Source: Eucommia ulmoides
Lineage: Eukaryota > Streptophyta > Magnoliopsida > Garryales > Eucommiaceae
Assembly: GCA_016647705.1 (NCBI GenBank)
Contig: CM028335.1
Location: 10,616,905 to 10,680,904 of the forward strand
Direction: 5' to 3'
DNA: 64,000 bases
Numbering within the stretch: the stretch's first letter is position 1; every line of letters begins with the position of its first letter. The notes beneath the pieces were generated by a model. The model was not told where the DNA came from and made no database searches. It worked only from the letters and a program-made list of their open reading frames with translations. Position numbers and translations under genes: made by a program. Positions 47,105 through 57,730 of this stretch are shown here, one piece after another.

Positions 47105-49773
47105 TGTTGACCTAGTGGAATACCCAAGAGGGGGGGTGAATTGGGTAATTAAAAATATCAGAGAGAAAATACTTTAATAACTCAAATAATTAATTTTAAT
47201 CCTAAATTAATTATTATCTTTATATCATAGCGGAAATATAAAATCAATTAGGTGCACACCAAATAATAAAAATAAATAAAATAAAGATTGCAGCACACTA
47301 GAAATTTATACTAGTTTACCAAACTACTCTTGACTAATCCAGTCCTCCGAGCCTCGCGGAGAGTCGCACCCACTGATACTCAAGATCCCTTTAAAGGTAG
47401 GAACCAAACCCTCACAACGATTCTTTTATAGGCTTAGAATGAACCTTTGCAAAATCTTTTTCACAGGCTAAGGAAAAATCTCTACTTTTTACAAGCTCAA
47501 GAATAACCTAATTCTTTTTAACATAAAGACAAAAGAATCAAAACCTCACCAACATTCCAAATATACTTTTACCCGGTAAGGATTGAACCGTTACAAAATT
47601 CACACAAAATAATTCAATCCAGGAAGAATTATTACATCAATCTCTTTACAGGAAGAGACTAAAATCAGTTACCCTCTGATTAAATACACCCAACAGTATT
47701 TAATCCATCACTCAACTTATCAAAAAAAAATTACAAAAGATTTTTCTCACTCGGGTTTCTACCACCCCAGATAAATTAAAACTCAATTAATATCCTAAAA
47801 CTAGTGATAGAAATGTAAGATACTCAAAATATAATTTTTAACAAAAAATAGATAGCACGTAATTGAGCACATAATCAGATTTAAGAAATTGTTTATAAAA
47901 TATTTTCTTTAATAAAAAATCAAAAACAATTTCTAAAAATCAAATTCCAAAAATAATCAAGTAATACAATATAGAAAGTAATTAGAAAGATCTCACCCTA
48001 AATCCACCGAAAAAATAAATAGAGCGATGTTACTTCAGATTCGGTAGCAGCAATGATTAATAGCCAATGATTCTTAAGATCATCTTTTAGAAAAGCTCTC
48101 ACAAAAACTCAGTATGATTTCTCTTAGAAAAACTCACTATAATCTCCTGATCTCTTAATCTCTCTTTTCATATGAAAAAACGCAGGTCTTTATATATGGG
48201 ATTAGAAACAGTTTTCTAACAGCTAGTTCCCATTTATCATGACACTCAATTACTCTCTTAGACCCCTTATATCATTATGACTTCATTTTGATTCCATTCA
48301 CTTAATTATAACTTTTAAATCTCTCAATTAAGTCCCCCTTAATATTTCTCAATCTCAATTAAATAGAATAGAAACAATTATATGTACCAAAGTGAGAAAT
48401 ATTCAAACTTAATGAATCAAATCAATAGGAATTAAATAATAGGTGTAGCATATCTTAAATATTATAAAATCTTTAAAATCTCTCATAAATCTTAACAAAA
48501 AAATTGCTACTTTTAGATATAAATTCGGAATTCCATAATATCCTGAAACTGACACACCAGTCGACCGACCAAGATCAACAGTCGACCGCTTGATTCAGGA
48601 TGTAGCCAAGCCAAAGATTTTATGCCCATTGGTCGACCTATTTATCGACTTAGAGATTCCGAGAGTTCTATTTCTCTTCATCGGTCGACTTACCTATCAA
48701 CTTAGAGATTCAGAGAGTTCTATTTCTCTTCATCGGTCAACTTACCTATCGACTTAGAGATACAGAGAGTTCACCTATTTTGTCCGGTCAACTTAAGGAT
48801 ACTGGATCTATTTTCTAAACTCATTTTTAATTCATTCTCATTGATATTTTCACCCTTTTAACCATTTTCTTTTCTTAATTAACTTCACTAAAAACTTAAC
48901 TCCAATTTTAATCAATTATAAATGTTTCTTTTTTAATTACACATAGAAGTAAATAATTTAGCTAATTAGAATCCTATTAACACATATATTTTTAAAAAAT
49001 ATTAAAAAAAAAAATTCTGTCGTGTGTGATCCTAATTGAGATATTAAGAGTTGAAATTTAAACCTGAGTTGTTTTCCCTAAATTCTTCAAATTCTTCAAC
49101 CTTTTAATCCTTCATTATCTTTATCATCAAATCTTCATCATTTGGAACTAATAAACTAAAACACTTAAGGGCGCGTTTGGTAACCATTTCTGTTCCCATC
49201 CCATGCAGTGGGATGAGATGGGATGAGAATTTTGTTTCATTTTTGGGAGTAGAATCGCGTTTAGTAACAATAATTTATTTTTTTTGTTTTGGGAACAGAA
49301 TCGCGCTTGGTAACGATTTTATCATAAAATCAAGATTTTTTTATTTTTATTTTGGGAACATATTATTTTTTGTTTTGGCCAGACGGCAGCAACCAGATGG
49401 TGGCCGGAGGGCAGAGATGGCGGCCGAACGGTGGCCAGAAGGTGGTGGACGGCGGTCGGACGCGGCGTCGTTGGTCGGCCAACGGCGGCGGTGGCCCTCT
49501 TTAATTTTTGGGAATGGGATGAGAATTTTTAGAAACAACTTTTTTTTTGTTTCTCAAACCTTAAGAAAAAATTGACACAATTTTCATTTTAGAATGGGAT
49601 GGGAAAAGAAAAAAAAAAATGGGAGTGGTTACCAAACGCTATGCCTAATAAAAATCTAGGAATGAGATGATAATTTTTGGAATGGGAGTGGTTACCAAAC
49701 GGGGGCTAAACAAATCGTTAGTCTCACAAAAAATATCAACGTTTAATTGTCCATCAAAATCTCAGGATCATGA
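47105..49773 (-). repeat. 5' LTR of C2, carrying a MITE
   Basis: About 2.13 kb without the inserted element. The GTCGAC-bearing tandem repeat is at 48640-48790, more diverged than in the 3' LTR. The right end has drifted from the expected TGTTGATCC form. Confidence 0.85.
49169..49706. mobile_element. PIF/Harbinger-type MITE in the C2 LTR
   Basis: The terminal inverted repeats are GGGCGCGTTTGGTAACC (49169-49185) and its near-complement GGTTACCAAACGGGGGC (49690-49706). They are flanked by the 3-bp duplication TAA (49166-49168 and 49707-49709), typical of Harbinger/Tourist elements. The empty site is visible in the other LTR (ACTTAAACAAATCG at about 42177-42190). The 538 bases include a GC-rich patch with GGTGG and CGGCGG words and repeated GGGATGAGA text. 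There is no transposase. The open frame across it is chance. Confidence 0.9.
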
Positions 49774-50480
49774 CGGTTGCCTCTTTGATGCTTATGCTTT
49801 TTCATACCCGTGCAAAGAAACTGAAATATGGAGTTCGCCCATTTTCTATTTGCGATGTTGTCCAAGTATTTTAAAGCATGTAAATATGAAGTCCTCAATG
49901 TTGTTTCCTAGTTGTCGAATACAAGAATCACCCAATAACAAATAGAGTAAACATAACGCTGAATTTTAGCCCGTTCGATTCCAATTCCATCCCCAGTAGA
50001 TGTTACCCAACAACCCTGAATGAAATCGATGTGCCTTCTTACCCCAGTATTTACAGAGTTCTTCAATTTAATCACCCATAACTTCTTTGGTCACACTAGG
50101 ACCCTCATAACTTACTCTGAGGATATGGTGCACATCCTTGGGAGTAAGACAATCTCTTCTTATGTACATTTAATGAACAGGGCCCCGGGTCAAACCTGTC
50201 CACAGGCCATTGCGATAACTTCCTTTGTAATGTTTTAAAGCTTAGGCCTAAAAGTCCTCCAAATCCCACTTCATGGACATCTTTTTGCGGATTTTTCATA
50301 CTATTAATTATATCCATAACGAGCCTCAAAGCGAGCATTGTCCATATAGGGGGGATTCAAAGCGAGCATTGTTCAAAATATTAAACAAAAGTATATTTAA
50401 TATTTAAAGTTCTACCTTCAAAGAAAATAACTTGTAGCTATTTGAATAATCGATTAATAAATTTGAAAGTTGGTTCTGAA
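49774..50480 (-). pseudogene. Gene-like fragment resembling a domain found beside plant Ulp1-type proteases
   Basis: On the minus strand at 50338-50105 a 77-codon frame reads LRLVMDIINSMKNPQKDVHEVGFGGLL, then KLSQWPVDRFDPGPCSLNVH. The pattern 'MGFGGLL ... LRR.L..WLV..FDP....L.VHG' is familiar from large plant families in which this domain precedes a Ulp1-like cysteine protease, often carried by MULE-type transposons. No protease part is visible here. The rest of the interval has no clear frame. A direct repeat of CAAAGCGAGCATTGT occurs near 50325 and 50358. The call rests on remembered patterns and is tentative. Confidence 0.35.
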
Positions 50481-52128
50481 TAGCAATCTAATAGAGGACT
50501 GGCGGCAGTGGTTATAACTACATTTATAACTTAAAAAAAATTTGTAACCATTTAAAGGAAACTAGTAATTTTGATAAAAAAAAAGAAAAGAAAAAAAGAA
50601 CACATAACTTCGACATGAATACTAATCTAATAGAGGATTGGTGGCACCGAGCCTAAGTTATGGTGCCACTAGGTGTTTTGTCATTCAATTTTATCAGAAA
50701 AACTTGTAATTATTAACTCTAAACTTGTAACACTGGTTACAAAACTTGTAATTTTGACTAATAAGTTGTAAATTTTTAATAATGACAACTCATAGCGTGA
50801 TATTCCCAATTAATCATTTTTAACACTCTCCACGGAGTACGAGAATAATTCTCAACCATTTACAAAAATACAAATATATATATGAAGGGAATCACAAACG
50901 GTATATGAATCATATTTTCAAGATAACCACAATAAAAAATAATTTTTAGATAATCAATAGAATATAAGCAACAAGCATGTTTTATCCATTTTGATATGTA
51001 CCAATATCAATTTTTATAAAAACATATCAAGATAAAAGCTTATACATCATAACAGGGGAATGGTGGCACTGGGCCAAGAGAACCTCCTCAGGTATGATTT
51101 TTGCATTATACAATCTCTCTATGTTGTGTTTTCAAAAGAACTAACAGGGTATGAATAAAGTTAAAGCCGTAGTCCAATCATATTTATATCGATTGATAAT
51201 ATAATTCCTTATAACGCTAATTAAAATTTTATCCCAATTGTCACACTACTTTGTCCGGAGGTTTGGGTAAACTATATTAAATCGAATCACATAAGATATG
51301 TCTCTTTTGCTGAGAGTAATAAATCCCATCTTGGATACTCGTATAATCACATATATGTTCCACTATACCTAATGAATATCGGTGAAGTCTCGTGGCTAAA
51401 GTACAAGACTAAGTATTATCAAAGTATAAAACTCATACATGTAACATACAATACCTCAAGTTAAAAAATCACAAATACAATCATATTTCAAATATCCGAT
51501 TTTGGCATTGAGCAAATCTACCATGTAAGATATCAATGATAATCACATTCAGTCCTTACTACACTAGTAAATCTCATTGTGATTGTTCTAACATATCATA
51601 TTAATGGTTTGAGATTCACCATTCTCGAAAGATAAATTAACAGAATAAGTTAGTCTAGATCGTTGAAAACCACTTTTCAACAATCTAATACTGACTAGGA
51701 ATAATAAAGAATACAAGTTACCAAATGTCTTTAGTTTCTGCATTTTAATCACATTAAAAAGTTAAGAGCTTTCAACTTTATATCCAACGTCTATACCAAC
51801 ATTGATACAATTAAAGAATAATATTAAAATACTTTTTATTAATATAAAAGATTGAAATATTTTATACATAAAAGCCACAAATATAAGAATACAAAATTGA
51901 TTATAGAACTTACATCTAACAGTTGGTTCAAACACTTGTAACTTAGACTAATAGAACAATAATATATTTTTTTTTTTATGAATACGAATCCAAGAGAGGA
52001 CTGGTGGCACCGAACCTAAGTTATGGTGCCACCAAGGATAAACAACTCATTACCTTGTGGAACATTGTCTACATGAACCAATAACAATTCTTTGATAATA
52101 AACTAACATAAAGATGTGGATCACTTAC

Positions 52129-52310
52129 CTTATAACTTTCCTTATTGATTATTGACCCTCCAGTCAAGGCATTTGTCTTCTTATTTGACCCAGACTCATT
52201 ATCATGGGTCTTCTCAATTTCACCCTCAAACTCCTTACTCTCTTTTTCCAATAAGGCATCCTATTGTCCATCATCGTTGCTTTCATCATACATTACAAAC
52301 AATAACCGTG
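52129..52310 (-). pseudogene. HMG-box-like gene fragment, copy B
   Basis: The minus strand shows ALLEKESKEFEGEIEKTHDN followed by ESGSNKKTNALTGGS, ending at a good donor AAG|GTAAGT (exon edge 52129). This matches the second exon of copy A, but without copy A's in-frame stop. At 52260/52261 the exon runs straight into text matching the start of the first exon (ATGATGGACAATAG). The intron and the HMG-helix-coding part seen in copy A are therefore missing here, through a deletion of roughly 330 bases. The frames no longer match across the junction. It is a non-functional fragment unless spliced otherwise. Confidence 0.5.
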
Positions 52311-53050
52311 AACATTGGAACCATAACAATTTTTTATCAAAAGAGTACTTTAAAAAATAAATATCATAACATAACGAATGAAACATTATCCTAACATCAA
52401 ACCAAAATAGGTACTTATTTAAATGAAAGTAAGAGGACCTCAAGAACTTATTTGGAAAAATACAACTAGTAACTTAGAATGAAAAAAATATGACTTGCGG
52501 CCATCAATTTAAATCTTTTAAATTAAAACTTGTAAAATTATTTCTCTCAGTGGTTTTCTAAGTTAATTCTTTTCTATCAAAATGAAATTAATTGAAACAA
52601 ACTTATTTTTCTATCAATAACATAAACCCTAAACTAACAAATTTTATCACCTACATAATTCAAAAAGAGCATGAAGGAGAAAAAGAAGAATGTGAGAAGA
52701 AGATATTGTACTTAATTTCAAATATTCTTGAAAATTCATTAAAATTAGGGCCAACATTACTATAGCATAAAATGAACAAATACCATAAACCCTTAACAAA
52801 TGCGTACCCTAACACCAAAACCATAATTCGCAAAAACACTAATAAAAATTCAAATCTTTTTCCCAATTTCAAGACATGCAACAAAATCAAAATGGAGAGA
52901 GGAATATTCGCCAACAAATCGGAATAGAGAGAAAAAGAGAACAAGAGAGACAAATATATCATCAAATACACCCCTTACAACAACACGTGTTTCTCTTATT
53001 TGTCCATAGTGAAAATGCACCGAGATGAGACTACTTCGTTGAAATATTGC

Positions 53051-55385
53051 TGATGCGCCCCTTTTTTTGAAAGGAAAGAATATTAAATAATAAATAAGAA
53101 TTAAGTTTACGGAGATAGGACTTTTTAAAGCGCCGATTTTCTCAAAAATATACTTAGGCCGTTTTAAAAAATAAGGAGTTGCCACCTAGCATTGGGTTTA
53201 AATGGTATGCTAGGTCACCGAATTTTTAGAAAATAATTTAAAAGGCCTAAGTAAAAAATTGACTCCAAAAAATACAATCAAACCAAAGATTCATTTAAAG
53301 GCTCAAGGGTTGGTTACGCTCGGGGGAGGTGTTAGGCACCCCAAGACATCCGTCCGAAAACGGTACCTTATATCCAATTAAGTCCAATTAGTTTAGTCCG
53401 AGTGTTTTATTTTATTTTGAAATCATTTCCTTCTTATAAAATCTTTTGGTATTTTTACAAATAAAGTGGAACAAGTTTTTTGGATTTTTTGGGAATATTC
53501 CCCCAGTATAACCTCTTATCGAATATTAAAGATTCGATAAGGATGGTCCCCGAGAGCTATTTATACATGTTTCCTAAAGATTTCTTTAATTTAAATAGGC
53601 AAACTAAAATAAGTGAAACAAAAAATAAAATATGAATACAAAACTAACATCTATGTGAATTTTATTTTTTATGCAAAAGTGACTGAGAATTTTTTTTTAT
53701 AGAATTTAATTTAAATATGCCAATGCGAAACAATATGAATAAAGGGAATTGAATATGGAAACACTATATGAATTAACGTGATTATGCGTGACAATGATTT
53801 AATTAAAAAATAGAAATGATGCACGTGTCATGACTATATATGAAAAGTAGCGTGGATTCGTGAAAAAAATAAAAACTATATGTATGAAAAGTGTAAGTGG
53901 TGAAAGTGTCTTAAACATGCCGTCTAAATGATACGAGAAATAAACATGCTAAGTAAATACAAAAAAAAATCTACTTTGAGTTTGCCTGATTAATTTAAAA
54001 AAATCACGTTTTGAAATTCCTTCAAATTATATGGATAAGAGAATCGAGGGAGGTTCATGGAAACAATTTAGTTGAAATTAATCATTTCGATACTTAAAAG
54101 AAATCCCATAAAAAATTTACCAAGGGAAGAAATTTTCTAAAACCATTCGTTTCTAAATTCCACTTGAGTCGGGGAATGGAAATGAGGTCACGGAAAACTC
54201 TTCCACGATTTATCCAATCATCGGACCCACTTTAAGGTTCGTAAGGATTAATTTCTTCAAATAAAAGATTTTATTATTTTTATTTTTGGATTTTTTATTT
54301 TTATTTTTTATTTTTTAGGGTTTTGATAACAAGAATAAAAATAAAGAAAATACAGAAAAATAAACAACGAAAACATCATTCACCTAACGATCGGGGGTTA
54401 GGTTTAAGCATGAGAAACTCACCCCGACGTTTTCATCGGATCATCGGACAACTTGATTTTTTGTGTTTATGAATTTGTAAACAAAATAAAATAAATAATG
54501 AAAACGTCATTCACCTAACGATCGGGGGTTAAGTTTAAGCACAAGAAACCCACTCTGACGTTTTCATCGAATTATCGGACGACAATACATAAATAAATAA
54601 ATAAAACTTGCAGAAATTTAAATTGTGAAAAGAATAAAATAAAACTGAAAGAAAAAATAAAAATTAGAAAAACATACCTGTTTTAGGTTAAGAATCTCGA
54701 TACCCGTATTTTCCTCTCTCGCAAACGACTTCCCAAAAGGGCTTTGAGAATCACTCTTCTAAAAGGAATGGCTCATCTCAATTTTTGAATGAATAAAGTG
54801 GGAGGAGGAGGGTCCTATTTATAGGAAAAGATTGGGTGTGAAAAACACTTAGGAAACCCTAAAAATTAAGTCTGACCGCCAAAGCCCAGTCCAAATTGGA
54901 CTAGGAAATGGTGAAATTTGAAAAAACATTCACTGCCTCATCGTCTGCCACATAGCAAGGGGCCATTGGCTGCCTTCCTCTCTTTCACGTGTACACACAC
55001 ACAAGTTTGGTAGACAAAAGGCCCACAAGTTCACTCACACACATACACGCTGACATGGCGACGGGCCCCCTTCTATCTTTGACTTTCTCTCTCTCTTCTC
55101 TTCTCTCACTCTCTCACCGATCTCTCTCTCTCTCTCAAGTTTTGGACCTGAAAGGGGTCCCACTCATTTTCCCCTTTTTCATTTCCTCCCTATTTTTCTC
55201 ATTCTTTCAATTTCAAACCCCACTTATTTTTATTCCAATTTCACACCCTTTTCTTTATTTCATTTTTCTTTTCTCCCCCCCCCCCCCCCTTTTTTTTTTG
55301 AACAAATGAAATAAAACAAATTCCACTATAAAATGAAGCATAATTATTTTTATTTTTGCGGGACGGTCAAAATGTCGTATCTACA
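53051..55385 (+). mobile_element. Solo LTR, 2.3 kb
   Basis: TGATGCGCCC...GTCGTATCTACA is bounded by a perfect 5-bp duplication ATTGC (53046-53050 and 55386-55390). Copy A has no insertion at the matching site. No gag or pol text lies inside. A TATA-like CCTATTTATAGG at about 54813 and CT-rich DNA at 55075-55140 fit an LTR promoter on the plus strand. The size and the end text resemble large gypsy LTRs of the Tat/Ogre kind, but the family is not proven. A partial relative lies at 561-880. Confidence 0.85.
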
Positions 55386-55560
55386 ATTGCCTACTGGAGA
55401 GAGAGAGATAAAAAGATAAGCGGGGGAATAACAGAGAAGAAGCAATTGGCTAAGCAGGTATTTTCAACCATTTTTTTAAGTAATTTTGTAATATTGCAAG
55501 TGAATGACTGAGATTAAATTTTAGCAAAATTAATAGTGTAAGATTTGAGTACGTCAATAG

Positions 55561-57670
55561 ACTACAACAACAACTAAGTCTTTATCCCACTTATGTAGGG
55601 TCGGCTACATAAATCCATTTACACCATAGTAATCGATCAAGGGTCATCATCTCCGTCAGGTTTAATGTCATCAAATCATTTCTAATAGTCTCGTCTATCG
55701 TCTTCTTAGGTCTATATCTCCATTTAGTAGTTCCCTGCACTTGAATTAAATTACATTTTCTCACTGGTGTTTCTATGAGTCTTCTATACACATGCTCAAA
55801 CCATCGTAAACGATTTTATCTAATTTTCTCTTCGATTAGTGATATTCTTAAATTCTCTCTAATAGTTTCATTCTTAATTTTATCCATTCTCGTCTTTCCA
55901 CTCATCCACTACAACATTCTCATTTTTGTCACTCTAATTTTCTGGACATGATTCGTTTTTACAGCCTAACATTCTGAATCATACAGAAGCGCTGGTCTTA
56001 TAGTAGTTTTGTAGAATTTTTCTTTAAGTTTCAACGGGATCCTATGTTCACAAATCACCCCAACTGTACTTCTTCACTTTAACCAACTTGCCTTGACTTT
56101 ATGCGTAATATCCTCCTCGATTTTACCATTACTTTGAATCATTGAACCTAAATATCTAAAATGATCAACTTTTGGTACCTTCTCATCTTCAATTTTGATT
56201 GCACCACCGTCTCTCTAGGCATTACTAAAATTTTAATGCATATATTCCGTCTTGTTTCTGCTGACCTTCAAACCTTTAGACTCTGAAGCTTTTCTTCATC
56301 TTTCTAACTTAGTATTAAGACATATCCTACTCTCATGAACTGATACTATGTCATCCGTAAACAACATACTCCAAGGTACTCCGTCATGAATATGTTTTGT
56401 GAACTCATCCATCACTAGAACGAAGAGGTAAGGACTTAAAGATACCCTAATTCTTTTATGAAACCTATAAATCTTATTTGAAGATAAACTAGGCAACTCT
56501 AGTCTAGATTCTCGACGTCATTCTCATCAAATAAATTATAAAAATAACTTCTCCATCATTCCATAATCTCACCATCCTTCACTAGTACCTTTTCATCAGT
56601 ATCTTTGATGCATATGACACTTCCAATATCTCTAGTCTTTCTTTCATATCACCTAGCAAGTTTAAAGATATCCTTTTTTCCCTCTTTTGTATTTAACTTG
56701 TTGATACAAATTATCATACGCCCTTTTGATTTCTTAATTACTTTTCTCGCCTTTTTTTTTTGCATGTTTATACTTCTCCAAATTCTCTCTACTTCCATAT
56801 TTTTGCCATTCTTTGTAAGTTATTTTCTTGTCCCAAACGACTTGTTGGACCTCCTCATTCCACCACCAACTTTCTTTATATCGTGATCCTTCTCTTTTAC
56901 AAACGCCTAAAACTTTTTTTCTTATCTCTCTAATACGATTCGCTATATCAATATACATTTTGTTCACATCCTCATGTCTCTTTAACTCATCATTACTAAT
57001 TTTATCTTTAAACAACTCCATCTTATCACCTCTTAGATCTCTCCAACGTATCATTACCTGCCTATTTATCTTAGACTTTTATTTCTACCCCTGAAATTTC
57101 AATTCGGTTAGCACTAGTCTATGTTGGATAGTAATACTCTCTCCGGATATGACTTTACAGTCCTTACATATTAAACGATCACTCGTTCTATCAATGACAA
57201 TATATCTGGCTATTCCTCTGATCATTCTTAAATGTGATAAGGTGCTCAACCCTCTTCCTGAAATATATATTTAGAAGAACTAAATCATACGACATAGCAA
57301 AATTTAAAATCATCTTACCTATTGAATTCTTCTCTCCAAATCCATAACCACCGTGCACTTTCTCGAAAGCTCCCATTTCCTTCCTGACATATCCATTCAA
57401 GTCTCCCCCAATAAATATTTTTTTCTTGATTAGGTATACTTTGAACAACTTCATCCATCTTCTCCCAAAATTCTCGTCTAACATTTTCTTACAGTCAAAC
57501 TTGGAGAGCGTACGCACTAATAACGTTAATCACCTCCCCTCGAATCACCAATTTTATACCTATCATCCTATCGCCAATTCTCCTAACATCAACAACAATA
57601 TCCTTTAAATCCCTATCTACTATGATATCCACCCCATTCCTATGTTTATTCTTCCCTGTATACTATAACA
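55561..57670 (-). mobile_element. RTE-clade LINE, 5'-truncated
   Basis: On the minus strand the element ends in ...TTAGTTGTTGTTGTAGT, the TTG-rich tail usual for plant RTE LINEs. From 5' to 3' it shows part of an apurinic-type endonuclease (NKHRNGVDIIVDRDLKD near 57640; IFIGGDLNGYV and GGYGFGEKN near 57420-57330), a linker with YKESWWWNEEVQQVV near 56880, a small RT piece (SLSPYLFVLVMDEFTKHI, then MLFTDDIVSV, the FADD-box region) at 56440-56340, and the C-terminus (GTTKWRYRPKKTIDE, KWIYVADPT) at 55730-55595. The start of the endonuclease is absent. Between the linker and the RT palm the spacing is far too short, so most of the RT fingers are missing. Several stops and frame changes mark it as dead. 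Copy A shows the empty site. Confidence 0.85.
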
Positions 57671-57730
57671 GGAAATTATTGTAAAAGAGTCTATTTTAAT
57701 ACTTTTTACTTTTCAACTAGTTTGAGCAAT

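Larger units (their letters stand above)
40102..49773 (-). mobile_element. Ty1/copia LTR retrotransposon C2, full length
   Basis: This fossil copia element lies on the minus strand, related to C1 by its gag and pol text and by LTR ends (TGTTGATCCTGAG...CAACA read on the minus strand). Its LTRs are 40102-42245 and 47105-49773, the latter carrying a MITE. The polypurine tract AAAAAAGGGAGAGAT (minus) abuts the 3' LTR at 42246-42260, and an ATCAGAGCTGGTTTAGC primer-site-like word abuts the 5' LTR near 47100. A target duplication could not be settled. It is broken, with fewer visible breaks in pol than C1. Confidence 0.9.
50481..57730. repeat. Composite repeat copy B, interrupted
   Basis: This is the partner of copy A, in the same orientation. 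It contains several versions of the motif AATCTAATAGAGGACTGGTG plus GCACC...GGTGCCACC (near 50484, 50627, 51052 and 51985), the AT-rich segment matching 13105-13750 and 37596-37870, and the HMG-like fragment. It is broken by a solo LTR (53051-55385) and a LINE (55561-57670). After each insertion the similarity to copy A resumes exactly where it left off. Confidence 0.7.

Noticed and set aside
49177-49575. 132-codon open frame
   Set aside because: It lies wholly inside the Harbinger MITE, runs through its GC-rich patch and has no protein features.
54989-55309. 106-codon open frame rich in Ser, Leu and Phe
   Set aside because: It is made by the CT- and T-rich tract of a solo LTR; low complexity, no family.
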